Assembly: GCA_021399435.1 (NCBI GenBank)
Contig: JAJTUP010000048.1
Location: 372,001 to 436,000 of the forward strand
Reading direction: 5' to 3'
Length of the DNA stretch: 64,000 bases
Origin: Diaporthe sp. PMI_573
Lineage: Eukaryota > Ascomycota > Sordariomycetes > Diaporthales > Diaporthaceae
Shown here one piece after another: positions 21,797-33,612 of this stretch. Under the pieces are notes generated by a model. It was given only the letters and a program-made list of their open reading frames with translations, did no database searches and was not told where the DNA came from. The translations under genes and the position numbers were made by a program. Positions within the stretch are counted from its first letter, which is position 1. Every line of letters starts with the position of its first letter.

Positions 21797-23378
21797 TTAC
21801 AGTTCCTCGTGCACACCAGTTGTCGGCGCGCCACCTGGCGCTGGTGCAACCAGCGAATCGGGCGTGCCCGGCGGGAAAAGTTTGGACCATTCGAGATTCT
21901 CGGTGATCTTGTCGAATCTTGCCCCCAAAAACCACGCCAGTGCGATCTATAACTGCGTCAGTAAACTAGCCCTGTAGCCAGCAGAGATGAGCATCAACCT
22001 ACCATCAAGCCGCCGACGAATACCAGAACAATGAGCACGGCCAGGACAAGGTACAGAGCCTCAGTCTTGTCCACGGCCTCCTCCTGTTCACGCTGGACGA
22101 CCGCCTTGGTCTTCTTCGCGGCCGACAACTTGTTGACATCTTGTGTTGGGAATATCCTTTCGATGAACTGCTCAATCTTGCCGCACTGGATGCCGATGGC
22201 CAGGAAGTTTGGGTCTCTCGGGTCGGCCTTTTGATGTATCTTCCGAATATAGCGCCGGAAAACCTCGCTCACAACTCTGAGGTTTTGCGTCGACTCGGTC
22301 ATCAGCTGGCAGGCGTCACCTTTGGTGATCTTGACGTTCTTTTCAAAGATGTCAGGATTCATGAAGACGAGTTCCAAGGTTGCGATGGCCATTGACTGCG
22401 GAATGGCCACGAAGTTGAACACGCTCTGCTCCCTGACCGCGGCCATGTAGTACAGGCATTCGTCGGCATGTTTCAAGGCGTTCAGAACCATCTCGGACCC
22501 GCAGTAGAGTGCCTTCTGCCGGTTCTCAGGTTTGAAAAGGTCCTCCAACTGGTCGACGTGCTTACTCCATATCTCCTTGGGCCACCACTTCTTGCCCTCG
22601 TCAAAGTCCTCGCGAACGTCGCGGATGATGTTGACCTTTTGTAGGAACTGGCCCATAGATTCGGTAAGCTCTGGGCGGTCCTTGAGGGCGGGGTTGGCAA
22701 GATTGGATTGGACGAAAAGCCGGGTCAGACCCTCGCCGACCAGACCCGCGACGTAGTGGCAGTACAGCTCATAGTCCTTGATGGATATGACGCCATCCTT
22801 GTTCAGCTCGCCGTTGAGTGCGAAGTCTGCCATGCCGTTGCCCATCATTTCAGTGATGCTCTTGATGATGTCACGGTACTCCACCTTGGTCTTCTGGAGC
22901 TCGGCAACCACATCGTCGAAGTGTACGAGTAGCTCGCGGTCCTTCTCGTCGGGCCCGTTGCCGGTGAAGGTCCAGCCATCCATCTCCATGTTTTGGTGAA
23001 AATTGCGCAGCAGGGGCTCCTTTGTCTTGGCGTCGAGAGTCATGTCATCCTCAATGGTGTCAAGACCGCGCAAGACGAGGTAGAAGAGGGTGATGGGCAT
23101 CAGGAGCTCGGGGTTGAGTTCTTGTATGACGGCGGAGAAGCTGCGGGAGGTCAGGTTGAGGAACCTGAAGCATGACGCCTCTGTTGGGGTCTCCTTGCTG
23201 GGGTCGCGATGGTGCACGGGATCGTGCCATACCTTCCTGTGACGGATGGTCAGCTCGGGGGAGAAGAGGCAGGTAGCCGGACAGGAAGCCGGTAGCGCTG
23301 GCTCGCTCACCATTGGATGATGCTGCGGAGTTGAATGGGGTGGAAGAGGTAGTAGAGAGCTTGTTTTGCGGCACCCAT
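21797..23378 (-). CDS. ERG9: Squalene synthase
   Basis: Three minus-strand exons, 23378-23311, 23236-22003 and 21946-21797, give 483 residues. The first intron (GTGAGC..CACAG) splits Trp23, and the second (GTAGGT..TATAG, 56 bases) joins GGLM to [11 protein letters not shown]. The start [14 protein letters not shown] is the usual fungal N-terminus. The first aspartate-rich motif is DTIED (82-86). The [13 protein letters not shown] motif lies at 181-193 and the second aspartate motif, RDVRED, at 228-233. A C-terminal hydrophobic anchor (about 416-442) fits attachment to the endoplasmic reticulum membrane. The enzyme condenses two farnesyl diphosphates into squalene using NADPH, the first step committed to ergosterol. 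The tail after the anchor (about 40 residues) is fungal-specific and variable. The gene is divergent from the epimerase/reductase gene across 2.3 kb. Confidence 0.97.
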
Positions 23379-25674
23379 GTTGAGGGTCGGTCACCCAGGG
23401 GTAGACAAGGTCAAGTAGAGGACGCGGAGAGGCAGAAGGGTATTATGGTCGACAGGCAGCAGGTAGGGTGTCTAAATGAGCGGGCAAGGCGAGGAGTTTG
23501 GGGGTGTCGATGTTGGTTTGGGGGGGGGTGGAGTTGGGGACGGCGATGAGGACGAGGACGAGGACGAGGACAACGGTGATGAGAGAAGAGAGCTTGGGGT
23601 TTTGAGACGTGGGGATGCGAAGTTCACGACATGAAGTGAGAGAGAGGGAGAGACTAGAGTAAATGGGGTTGTTGATGACAGGCAGCAACACACAAGAGCA
23701 GATGACAGACACCACACGCCTGGCACAACACAACCACAGGAAGGGACGGGGTAGCGCGTCCAAGATTTGAAGAAAATCTTGGCCAGGAGGCGAAGGAGCG
23801 GCGCGCTAATTTTCCAATAGAGGAGCACAGAGCACCGAAGGGGCACAGAAAAAGCAGCTGGTTAGTCAGTAATCGATGTGGGGTGCTGAACGTCCAGCGC
23901 CGACGGTTGGCCAATTTTGACTAGGTCAAGTGGCACCCTAGCTTAGTGCCCAGTGTAGATACAGGGTAGCTACGTCTACATTATCAAAGTGCGTTGCAGG
24001 GCAGAGGCAACAGCCAGCACCTGTCTGCCCAGACAAAGCGGCCAAGAAACCAATGTCTATGCACATATACACATGAAATGTAGTACAACCGGATTAATAG
24101 ACCTTGGTGGATGCCTCCCAGGCGGTTGCCATTTGTACTGTGTATCAGTGTGAGAACATGTCTTGGACTGCCTACCTACTCCGCACCATCCCAGACTGTC
24201 TGGACTGTCTGGGCTGTCTGGGCTGTCATACTGTCTCCGGCTTACGAAGGAGTAGCCAGCAATGCCAGCAATACCACGCGTTTACTGTATTTATCTGCTG
24301 CATCAACCACCTGGCCCGGGTGTGGTTTTGTGTCGAGGGGTTCAAGGCTCGATCAACAGGCGAGCATAGGTACCTAGGTGTTCAGGCCCAATGAAGGTGG
24401 CCACCGCCCAGGCCATTTGGACAGCCAGCAAGTCCCTGTATCATGCAAAAAAAAACCCAAAAAGGGCGCTTACTCATCGTCCCAGACCCCTGAATCAAGA
24501 AGAAGAAGAAGACCCGGCCTGTGAGAAGCGAAGAGCCCAGCCCCTATTAGGCCAGCTCCTGCCCGCTCTACCTACCCCATGTCAAATGTCACGGACAATA
24601 CCTAGGCCATGCGCAGAGGGCTGCCCATGTGCCACGCAATGCGCAACACGCAATCAAAACACGAGGTCCCTGATGTAAGCACTGCCAGGCCGTCATGAGC
24701 TGCCGTACGGTAGGCTTCTTCGGGCTCGGCGTGCGTATGTGCCACAATATGTAGATATGCAGGTGTCATATGCAGGTCGAGAAAAGATCGCCCAGCTTGC
24801 AGGTGATGGATCTTGCCCATTGACACTGCAATGCCCGAGCACTGCGCCTTATTACCCTGAGACAGCCTCAGACAGCATCCCCGAGGCATCATGGCATGGC
24901 GTGTACTTCGGCACGCCGCCCTCACACGCCCCCCTTTTCTCCTTGGGCATCTCGTCGAGCAGCAGAAGTGAATGTAGACTTGGACTGTGTGACTGTGCGA
25001 CTGCCTTGAATCCTGGTATGCGCACATTAAAGACCACTTTGTGGACGCGTCAATGCAATGCCACCATAGATACAGAGACGCTCGGGTGCTACCACACTAC
25101 CTAGGTATGCCACGGGCACCATTGGAGATCCCTGGCTTCCCGCAGCCTTCCACACCTAGGTACGTACCTACCTACCTAGGTACCTAGGTAGGCATGTATC
25201 TGTCCATCCTCCACCTGCAGCCGCAGGCCACGGCCCACGGCCCACGGCCCCTGCCCGTCCATCCGCCCCCCTGGGTACGTCCCTGGGTTAGCCTGACTCT
25301 GACTCTGCTGACATCTGAATCTAAATCTAAATCTAGGGACGTCGAGACTCGTCAGTCGAGACCCTCCCTTGCTGAGCTTAGCTGGTCTACATGCCCCTTG
25401 ATCCTATTTAACTTCATCGCCGGCCTCCTTGGCTCCTGGCTCATGTCTCCTCTGTTTCTCCGTCCCTGTCCCTCACACACCTGCACGCTGATTGGCATTC
25501 TCCCGGTGCTCTCCTCAAGCAAGTCCGGCCCAACGTCTTAGCACACATTGCTGCAATACCTGCCCAAATACCCACCCTACCTACCACTTACACGGGCAGG
25601 CTTCCAACCACCACACCGTCTATACATAATAAATCCAAGGCACCACAGGCATCGCGGCGACTCGGGAACTGGAG
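23379..25674. promoter_or_regulatory. Divergent promoter region of ERG9 and the epimerase/reductase gene
   Basis: 2.3 kb without a gene. It has a GACGAG repeat at 23550-23573 and a dense cluster of ACCTAGGT palindromes at 24372-25190. Any sterol-responsive element for ERG9 could not be picked out by eye. Confidence 0.45.
24371..25190. repeat. Cluster of TACCTAGGTA palindromes
   Basis: ACCTAGGT occurs at 24372, 25099, 25154, 25174 and 25182, and a related CCTAGG at 24601. The block at 25152-25192 is almost entirely made of overlapping TACCTA/TAGGTA units. Confidence 0.7.
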
Positions 25675-26748
25675 ATGGCTACCAACGGCACCAACGGGTC
25701 CAAGGCCAACCGCTTCCTCATCTGGGGTGGCGAGGGCTGGGTCGCCGGCCACCTCAAGAGCATCCTCGAGAAGCAGGGCAAGGATGTGCACACCACCCTC
25801 GTCCGCAACCAGAACCGCGAGGAGGTCCTGCAGGAGCTCGACCGGGTCAAGCCGACCCATGTGCTCAACGCCGCTGGCTGTACAGGTCGTCCCAACGTCG
25901 ACTGGTGCGAGGACCACAAGGAGGAGACGATGCGGTCCAATGTCATTGGCACCCTCAACCTGACCGACTGTTGTTATCTCAAGGGCGTTCACTGCACCGT
26001 CTTCGCGACCGGCTGCATCTACCAGTATGACGAGAAGCACCCCTGGGACGGCCCCGGCTACACCGAGAACGACCCGGCCAACTTCGCCGGCAGCTTTTAC
26101 TCCGAGACCAAGGCACACGTGGAAGAGGTGAGTTTGAACAGCGCAAGACATCATCAAGCACATCCGCTCCTCCCACCCCCCCCCCCCCGACCCCCCCCTT
26201 CCTCACTCCGCAACAGGTGCGCGCAGGGCCAACGGCAGTTTTGACGGGCCCGGCTGGCTGGTCGGCTGGCTGACTCGTGTGCTTTCTCGTGCGTAAAGGT
26301 CATGAAGCACTACACCAACTGCCTTATCCTACGGTTGCGGATGCCGGTCTCTGACGACCTTCACCCTCGCAATTTTGTCACCAAGATCGCCAAGTACGAC
26401 CGCGTCGTCGACATCCCCAACAGCAACACCATCTTGCACGACCTGCTGCCCGCGTCGGTTCTTCTGGCCGAGCATGGCGACACGGGCATCTACAATTTCA
26501 CCAACCCTGGCGCCATCTCGCACAACGAGGTACTCACCCTCTTCCGCGACATTGTCAGGCCGGGCTACACGTGGAAGAATTTTTCCCTGGAGGAACAGGC
26601 CAAGGTCATCAAGGCCGGTCGGAGCAATTGCAAGCTGGACCACACCAAGCTCACCAGCAAGCTGAAGGGATACGGGTACGAGGTGCCCGAGATCCACGAG
26701 GCCTACAGGCAGTGTTTCGAGAGGATGAAGGCTGCGGGTGTCCAGTAG
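25675..26748 (+). CDS. UDP-4-keto-6-deoxyglucose 3,5-epimerase/4-reductase
   Basis: Two exons, 25675-26127 and 26299-26748, with an intron of 171 bases (GTGAGT..AAG), give 300 residues. The Rossmann fold starts with FLIWGGEGWVAGHL (glycine motif 18-25). The motif ATGCIYQYD (111-119) and the catalytic YSETK (Tyr142, Lys146) mark the RmlD-like short-chain reductase family. The substrate-side landmarks RLRMPVSDDLHPRNFVTKI and NFTNPGAISHNEVL match the plant and fungal bifunctional enzymes that finish UDP-rhamnose synthesis from UDP-4-keto-6-deoxyglucose. The partner 4,6-dehydratase is not in this window. Location is cytosolic, with no targeting signal. A fungal role in making a rhamnose donor for cell-wall glycans is inferred from the family. 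The intron contains a long C-run and ends with the less common AAG acceptor. Confidence 0.9.
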
Positions 26749-27897
26749 GGCGCGAGGTACCACGGGCCCAGGTCGAGACCAAGGTACCCATCCCCAGGAC
26801 ATTTGCGAGAGGTGGGACGGGGTTGATAGATGCTTCTTCTCCACGTGTTCCTGCGAAAAGGATATATCTTCAGAGCGCTAGACATGCAATGACACGCGGT
26901 GTCTTCCTTGAACTGCTGCGAGCGACTGTTTTGAATCCCAGGTGCTGCTCCGCGCAACGGCCTCGCCAAAGCCGACGAATGGATTGAGTTGGCGACGGGT
27001 TGTCGTCAGCAATCCGGCTTCCCGTGATGCGTCACGGTGAACTGCTATATACCAGTGGCGGCGTGTCTCGGGGCTGTGCAGGCAGGAAGAACCCTCTTGA
27101 CCTCCCACCGTGGGTCCCGGGGCGGCGTGCCTGTAAGTTTTCCTCTGAAGTCTCGTACTGTGTGGACAGGCAGGAAGCTCACCCATGTAAAACGCTGGGG
27201 GGGGGGGCAATCTGGGCCAAATACCTTGTGCCCGTGGTGGGCAGGCAGGTTAGGCAGGAGTGCGATGTGCCTGACTCGCAGTAGCCATCTACCGACCTAC
27301 CTAGGGAAGGTACCTATCTACTTTGTTGCGGCAGCCCGTGTTCAGGAAAGGACACCACTGAACGCGTAGACGGACTCTTCTTCCATTGTGTGGACGAGGG
27401 CGACATTTGGCTGGAGACCTGACCAGGATAATGGTACAAAGAGCCACGTAGGGAGGATTCCTTGGAAGGTTCTCGCTTGGTCTTGGCAGCACCAGAGCCA
27501 TATCCTCATGCAAGCTACAGTGCACAGTAACCTAGGTGCTGGGTAAAGTGTGTGCCACGCGCGTTCGGTCACTGCTGTCACTGCGGGCTGTGTCACGTCA
27601 GGCGTCGCTCAGCCCTGCAGCGACTGGATCTTGGAGGCGTGGCGTGGGGCAGGCCGCAACCTTGCCTGCAAGTCTAGATCCGGCCCCTAAATTCACACTC
27701 AGCCGCGTCGAGCGGCTTCCTCACTCCTCTGCCGAAATCCCAGATTTCGCACCCAACAGCCCCCGACCAGACCAGACGGCCACCAGACACATTGCCTAGA
27801 TTCACCCAGGTACTGTGCCGCCGCACCGGTCTCTGGCGTTTACCTTTTGAGCCTTCGCGTCCTGCTTTGACTGCAGCTCTGACCAACTTCGGGCACC
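26749..27897. other. 1.15-kb intergenic interval
   Basis: Tandem arrangement: 3' region of the epimerase/reductase gene, then the promoter of the DnaJ gene. It contains a G-run (27199-27207), CCTAGG at 27300 and ACCTAGGT at 27530. No gene is seen. Confidence 0.45.
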
Positions 27898-29631
27898 ATG
27901 GTTGTCGATACGTCATACTACGATGCGCTCGGCGTGAAGCCGACCGCGACGGACCTGGAGATCAAGAAGGCCTATCGCAAGATGGCCATGGTCCACCATC
28001 CAGGTATGTGTCCGGGCACTGCCCGCAGCCCTCGTCCATGTGCTTCACTGTTTCCCTGCGCAAGCACGCCTGCTGATCCTCGCCTTGCTCCGCAGACAAG
28101 AACCCCGACGACCCGTCCGCCCATGAGAAATTCCAGGCCATAGGCGAGGCGTACCAGGTCCTGTCCGACTCGGACTTGCGAAAAGCCTACGACAAGTTCG
28201 GAAAGGACCACGCCAAACCCCAAGAGGGGTTTGCCGACCCCGCCGAGTTCTTCACCAGCATCTTCGGGGGCGATGCCTTTGTGGACTGGATCGGCGAGAT
28301 CGGCCTGATGAAAGATCTTACCACCACCATGGACATCACTGGCATGCCCGAAGAGGAGGAAGCAGCAGCAGCAGCAGCAGCAGCAGCAGGGGAAGGAGGC
28401 GCCGCTGATGACGACCCTGAATTCCCAGGGACCGAAGAGGCCACCAAGGAGAGCATGAAGACCACAGCAGATTCGGATGGTGTGGGCGAGAAGCATGCTT
28501 CCCCACCGGCCGCCAAGGTGGAAGAGGACGTCGCCGCCGGAGAAAAGCCAACGACAGCGAGCGACAAACCAGCAGTGTCTCCCCGCTTGTCGCCTTCCGG
28601 CACTGCTCCCTCCCGCACTTCATCTCCCGCGCCCGGCAGCGGCACCTCGACCCCAAACAAGTACAAGATTCCTCTTCGACCTGCAATCATGGACCGCCCC
28701 TCGGACGAGACGACCGTGACCTCAGATGCCCAGGGCGACTCCTCGCTGCACAAGAAGGACAAGGACAAGAAGAAGGCCGGCCTGACCAAGGAGCAGCGGG
28801 AGAAGCTGGCCGAGTACGAGAGAGAGAGGGCGCGCGTGCGCCAGGAGCGCGTGGACATGCTGGCCAAGAAGCTGCTGGACCGCGTATCGGTATGGACAGA
28901 GACAGACAAAGGAGCCGACGTCACACGGGCATTCCAGGAGAAGATACGGCTGGAAGTGGAGAACCTCAAGATGGAGTCGTTCGGCCTGGACATCCTACAC
29001 GCCATCGGCCAGACGTACCTCGCCAAGGGCACAAACTTGCTCAAGTCGCAGAAGCTGTTCGGCATTGGCGGCTTCTTCGGGCGGATGAAGGACAAGGGGA
29101 CCATCGTGAAGGAGACATGGAACACCATCTCGAGCGCTATTGACGCACAACAGACGATGGAGGAGATGGCACGCATGGAGGAGAAGGGCGGCGAGGAGTG
29201 GAGTGATGAGAGGAAGATGGAGTACGAGAGACGTGTCACGGGCAAGATCCTGAATGCGGCGTGGCGGGGAAGCAAGTTTGAGATCCAGAGCGTGCTGCGG
29301 GAGGTGTGCGATGCCGTGTTGAACGACAAGAAGATCCCGTTGGCAAAGAGGCTGGAGCGAGCACAGGCCATGGTCATCATCGGCGAGATCTGCGCCAAAG
29401 TGAGTGTCCCACGCCCCGCAACTCGTCGGCCAGGTGCGAGCCGTGCTAACTGACACGTCTACACAGGCCCAGCGGTCCCCTGAGGAAGAGGGTGACTTCA
29501 TGGCATTTGAGCAGCTCGTGGCAGAAGCTACCATCAAAAAAGAGAAGGAGAAGGAAAGGGAAGAGCGCAAGAAGAAGCACAAACACCATTCGCACTCAGA
29601 AGGCCCCACCGAGTCTCCGGCCACGGCATAG
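27898..29631 (+). CDS. DnaJ (Hsp40) protein with DnaJ-X domain, CAJ1/DJP1-like
   Basis: Three exons, 27898-28003, 28096-29399 and 29467-29631, give 524 residues. The J domain fills about residues 6-70. Its His34-Pro35-Asp36 motif, needed to stimulate Hsp70 ATPase, is intact but cut by the first intron inside the Asp codon. Downstream are a poly-alanine run from GCA repeats, a Ser/Pro/Thr-rich linker, and from about 240 to 440 a charged helical DnaJ-X domain ([16 protein letters not shown] through [11 protein letters not shown] and [12 protein letters not shown]). The last exon adds a highly charged coiled tail ending [10 protein letters not shown]. The architecture matches yeast Caj1 and Djp1, cytosolic co-chaperones; Djp1 assists peroxisomal and mitochondrial protein import. 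The splice sites are all canonical (GTATGT, GTGAGT). The exact orthologue among the fungal paralogues cannot be settled here. Confidence 0.92.
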
Positions 29632-30507
29632 AGCGGCATCGCGGTGATCACGGTGACCTGGGGCTTCCACGGACAATTGGAAACCCACAAGCCGTGCCCA
29701 GTAAAGGTGACACCGGGCCCATTCTCTTCAATTCCCAGGTGCCAGATCAGCCGACCTGGCCATCCCTTTTGCGAGGCGAGATAGGCGTCACCAGGCCAGT
29801 TTAATGACATTGTATCGGGTAGAAATATGGCGTGGTTTTAGAGTAAAGACAACCCTGTTCATTTCTTTCAGGTGGTGGGCAAACCAATAAATGAGAGCAC
29901 GAGCCCAATGTGCACGAAGCCACTTCACTTCATTGGGTCAGGTATAGGCAGATTGTTGTCTTCTTAGCATAACCCCCCCCCTTTGCGGGGGTAGCCTACC
30001 AACCACCATCACGGCCATCTTCTACAAAGAAGCCGTTTCCCGGAGGAATAAAATGAAGTAAGCCGTTACATAAAAGTCGGGCGAGATAGAAGGCGGGAAG
30101 AAGAGAGGGGGGAAAGAAAGCACTCCTCTCGTTTATCATTTAAGGTCTGGCGGACTATCATACCAGGTTGTGTTCACGTGACAGCGTGGGGTGGAACGTC
30201 CCCACTTTAGGCGAAGTGGCTGAATCCCAGGAATCTGTCGCGCTCTTGTGACGCGACACCCCGATGCTTGTGACGTTTCCCATGGAGGTTCGCCTGCAAA
30301 ACAAGGTTGGCAACGAACCTAGGCAGCAGCAGACCCATGCTCATAGCGTGCTTGTGCAGCCTACTCGTCTTCTTCCTCTTTTCTCGGTAGCTGGCATGTT
30401 TTCTGCATCTTGGTAGAACCTGCAAGGCACTCAACCGCCCCATTCCTCTTCCTGCGCCCCCTGCAAAGAACCATCCCGCCAGGAATTGGCCCCTGCGTCC
30501 TATCACC
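29632..30507. other. 0.9-kb intergenic interval
   Basis: Contains the DnaJ 3' region and the NBS1 promoter. A short C-run hairpin (CCCCCCCCTTTGCGGGGG) lies near 29972-29990. No gene is seen. Confidence 0.45.
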
Positions 30508-33283
30508 ATGTGGGTTCTTGAGAGCGATGGCGACGTGTTCCAAGGTTAGGAGGACACTCCGCAGCATGTCCGGTCTTGAAGCGCACTGGCTAAAACCTCC
30601 ACAGGTCGACGACTTTGGCTTTCCCCAGGAAAACGCTACCTGTTCGGCCGAACTTCTCAAGATGGCAGCGGTACTTATGTGATCCACACCTTGTTTGTCC
30701 AGGCAGCTTTCTGACGTTGATATCAGATGGGAGCTTCGTTGTCCAGGAAAGAACCATCTCGAGAAAGCACCTCACAATTGAGGTGGGAGTGGTTGCCGAG
30801 GGCGATGGTGTATGTGTCCGATCAACCCTAAGCTTGGCATCATTTCAGGCTCTGAATTCACACCCCTGTAGACAAACCTCCAGAAGCGATCGCTCATCAC
30901 CATCGAAGACCTCAAGACAAAGATAGGTACTTTGGTCAACGGGAAACAGATCAAGGGCGAGCGTTTCGACCTCATCAAGGATATCAACGAGATCAAACTC
31001 GGCCACTATCGAGAAACCTTTCGGTGAGGCATCTGCGAGACTGAATAGATCGAGACTGTCCCTCTGACGTAAAGCCCAAGCATAACGTGGCACCCGGTCG
31101 TTCTCAGCTTCTCCTTCAGTGAGAGGGAGCTAGAGGCAGATCCGTGGGCTGCCATACGCCAGAAACTCGAGCCCCTCGATGTCAAGTACACCACGGAGTG
31201 TGACCATATGAACACCACACATGTCGTCAGCAAGAGGCGCAACACGTCCAAGGTGCTACAGGCGCTCATTACTGGCAAGTATATCGTCGTTGAGGGGTTC
31301 ATCCAGGCCATTGTCGAAGTGGCCATGCCGAAGGCTGGCGATGTGGACGGTGTCCAGCACAGTCCGTTGGAAATGCACTTTGATGCGAATTGGCCCGAAG
31401 CTATGCGGTACCTGCCACCAAAGGCCGATGCCCCCGGCGCCGACCGACCTGATGAGGTCTTTGCGCCAGACGAGAGACGGCGGACCATTTTTGACGGTTA
31501 CACTTTCATCTTCTACGAGAGAAGGCGCTTCGAAGAGTTGCACCCTGCCATTACGAGTGGCAAGGGGAAGGCCCTGCTGAGTGAAGTAGAACCAGGTCTC
31601 ACAAGTACCGACGAGTTCATCCGTTATGTCAAGGGAATTGCAGGGGAGAAAGGCCTGGGTGAATTCGAGGACGGCAGCGAAGGCAAGGGCGTTGTAGTAG
31701 TGCGCTATACGCCCTCGCCCGATCATGAGAACGCAGGATGGTATTTGAGCTTCTACAGTCAGGTCGCGCTGCGGCTGGATCATCGTCCGATCGAGCCGAG
31801 AGACTTCCTGCCTGCCATCCTCGATGTTGACCCAGGCCAACTGAGAAGACCGTTGGAATTCGACTCGACCCAGCGGGAGCAAGGTACGTACGTACTGCTC
31901 TGGACCAATTCACAGATGTCTAATCAGCCTTTCATGTTAGTTGGGCACTCTCCAGATCACGACGCCAACAATGAAAGCCATGGCATATCAATGGACGTTG
32001 ACGAAGCCCAGGAGAGAGAGGTCGTCCAAGAACCGCCACCCCAGCCCCCCAAAACGCGCAGGCGAGACCGGCGTGCTCCAAAGAGTAGATTCAAGGGCTT
32101 CGATACTGGAATAGACGAAGATGATGAGGAGTCTGATCCTACATCCCGATTTGGCGCAGGTACAGAAATATCCCAGGGATTGTTCATGACGCAGCCAGAA
32201 GAAGCACCAGCTGTCACAAATCCGTCACAGCGCAAGCGGCCATTGCCAGAGCCCGATCGCGACATCATGGAAGACATCGCGCCCACGGCTGCAGCCATAA
32301 AGCGTCGTCGGCTCGAGGCTGGCGAAGCGAACAGCCCTCCAAGGGGTCCGACACCTCTGTCTGTGCGCGAGGAGGAGGCGCATGAGCACCAGCATCTACA
32401 ACAGAAGGGTTCTGGCCGTGGAAGGGCGGCAGTAGGCGGTAAGAAAGGCAAAAGGACGGCCCAACAAGAGGAGGACATTCTCGATCTTGCCATCCAATAC
32501 CGAGAGGAGGAGGAAGCAATTGCGCAGGCGGAACGTGAACGCCTCGCGCGGGAGCTGCGGGACGGTGACATCGACTACGAAGCAATACGGCGTCTAACGA
32601 TCGTAGAACCCATGAATATCCGGCGACCACAGGAACGACGGACACGGGAGCAGGATATTCAGGAGGGGCGGTGGGATCCACGATGGAACGGACGGAAGAA
32701 TTTCAAGAAATTTCACAAGCAGGGCGAGACTGCCGGAAGGCCGCAGCAGAGGGTAATAATGTCTCTCGAGCCAGCACGAGTGAAAGTGCACGGCATTGGC
32801 AGTGGCTACTGGTTGGAAGATGGAGGTGCACAAGGCCGCAGGAGCAAGGGAATGAGCCAGACGGCAAATAGCCACGAGGAGTCCGGGCCCAAACCGACGG
32901 CGGAGCGTGGCCAGCAACCGGTCAGCAGAGCGAAGGAAAGAGTCAGCTACGCCATTGGGAGTGATGACAGCGGTGACAGCGAGGCTGGCGCGGGCAACGA
33001 CAGTTCGCCAGCTGACTTCATGGAACTGGATGCAGGCCGTGAGCTTGCGAGGAGCAAGAAGGGCAAGGCAGCTACGAGACAGAGCCAGGCGGCAGCGCGG
33101 CGGAACGAAACGCATGCCCTGCCGTCGAGATCGCAGAAGAGGAGTGCTGTGGAATTGCCCACGGCGGAGAAGCCAGCCAAAAGGCGGGCGGTACGCTCGG
33201 CGAGCGCAGCGGTGGAGGAGAGCGATCAAGAGGATGACGAAAGCGACGATGGACTGGATTTCAGATTTGGCAAGCGCAGGTGA
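30508..33283 (+). CDS. NBS1/nibrin orthologue of the MRN DNA-repair complex
   Basis: Five exons, 30508-30544, 30605-30670, 30727-30809, 30872-31023 and 31081-33283, give 846 residues. An FHA domain covers about 1-112, with GRT (27-29), SRKH (46-49) and VNG (84-86) as phosphopeptide-binding landmarks. A BRCT region follows (about 114-215, with THVVSKRRNTSKVLQALI). The middle is long and charged. Near the C-terminus the Mre11-binding motif is clear: KNFKKFHK at 652-659 matches nibrin. The extreme end, DDGLDFRFGKRR, resembles the acidic-plus-FRY/F motif that recruits the ATM/Tel1 kinase. The protein should act with Mre11 and Rad50 at double-strand breaks in the nucleus (ScaA in Aspergillus). Intron borders were chosen by phase; the second intron's donor, GTACTT, is weak. 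A GTACGTACGTAC string at 31884 looks like a donor, but no in-frame acceptor of normal intron length is nearby. Confidence 0.92.
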
Positions 33284-33612
33284 GGACAGAGTGTGTCGCT
33301 GCGTTGTAGGGAAGGTGGCATATGGCTCTCTGAGGCGGTGGGGATGAATTCAACTGGTCTACCCTCTGCTTCTTATTCATGTACCTGCTGGGGGGGTTCG
33401 GTCACGTTAACCCCAGAGTTGGCTCTTTGTGTATTTAGGTTGCCGGACGGGTATCTGTTCGCTATGTGGCGGTCTGTCTACTTTTGACTGGCACCATGGC
33501 ATTCTAACGGATGGGGAACTAATTGGCAACAAGGGGGGGCCACCGGCGCCACGCGTCATCCTGGTGTAGAAGAAGTAAAGGTTTGTAGGATGTAACGGTG
33601 GGGGATGTTGGG
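33284..33612. other. Short convergent intergenic space
   Basis: 329 bases between two 3' ends. It should hold both 3' untranslated regions. Nothing else is seen. Confidence 0.45.

Noticed and set aside
31884..31927. GTACGTACGTAC..TCAG as a further intron in NBS1
   Set aside because: The 44-base removal shifts the frame into an early stop; the frame is open without splicing.
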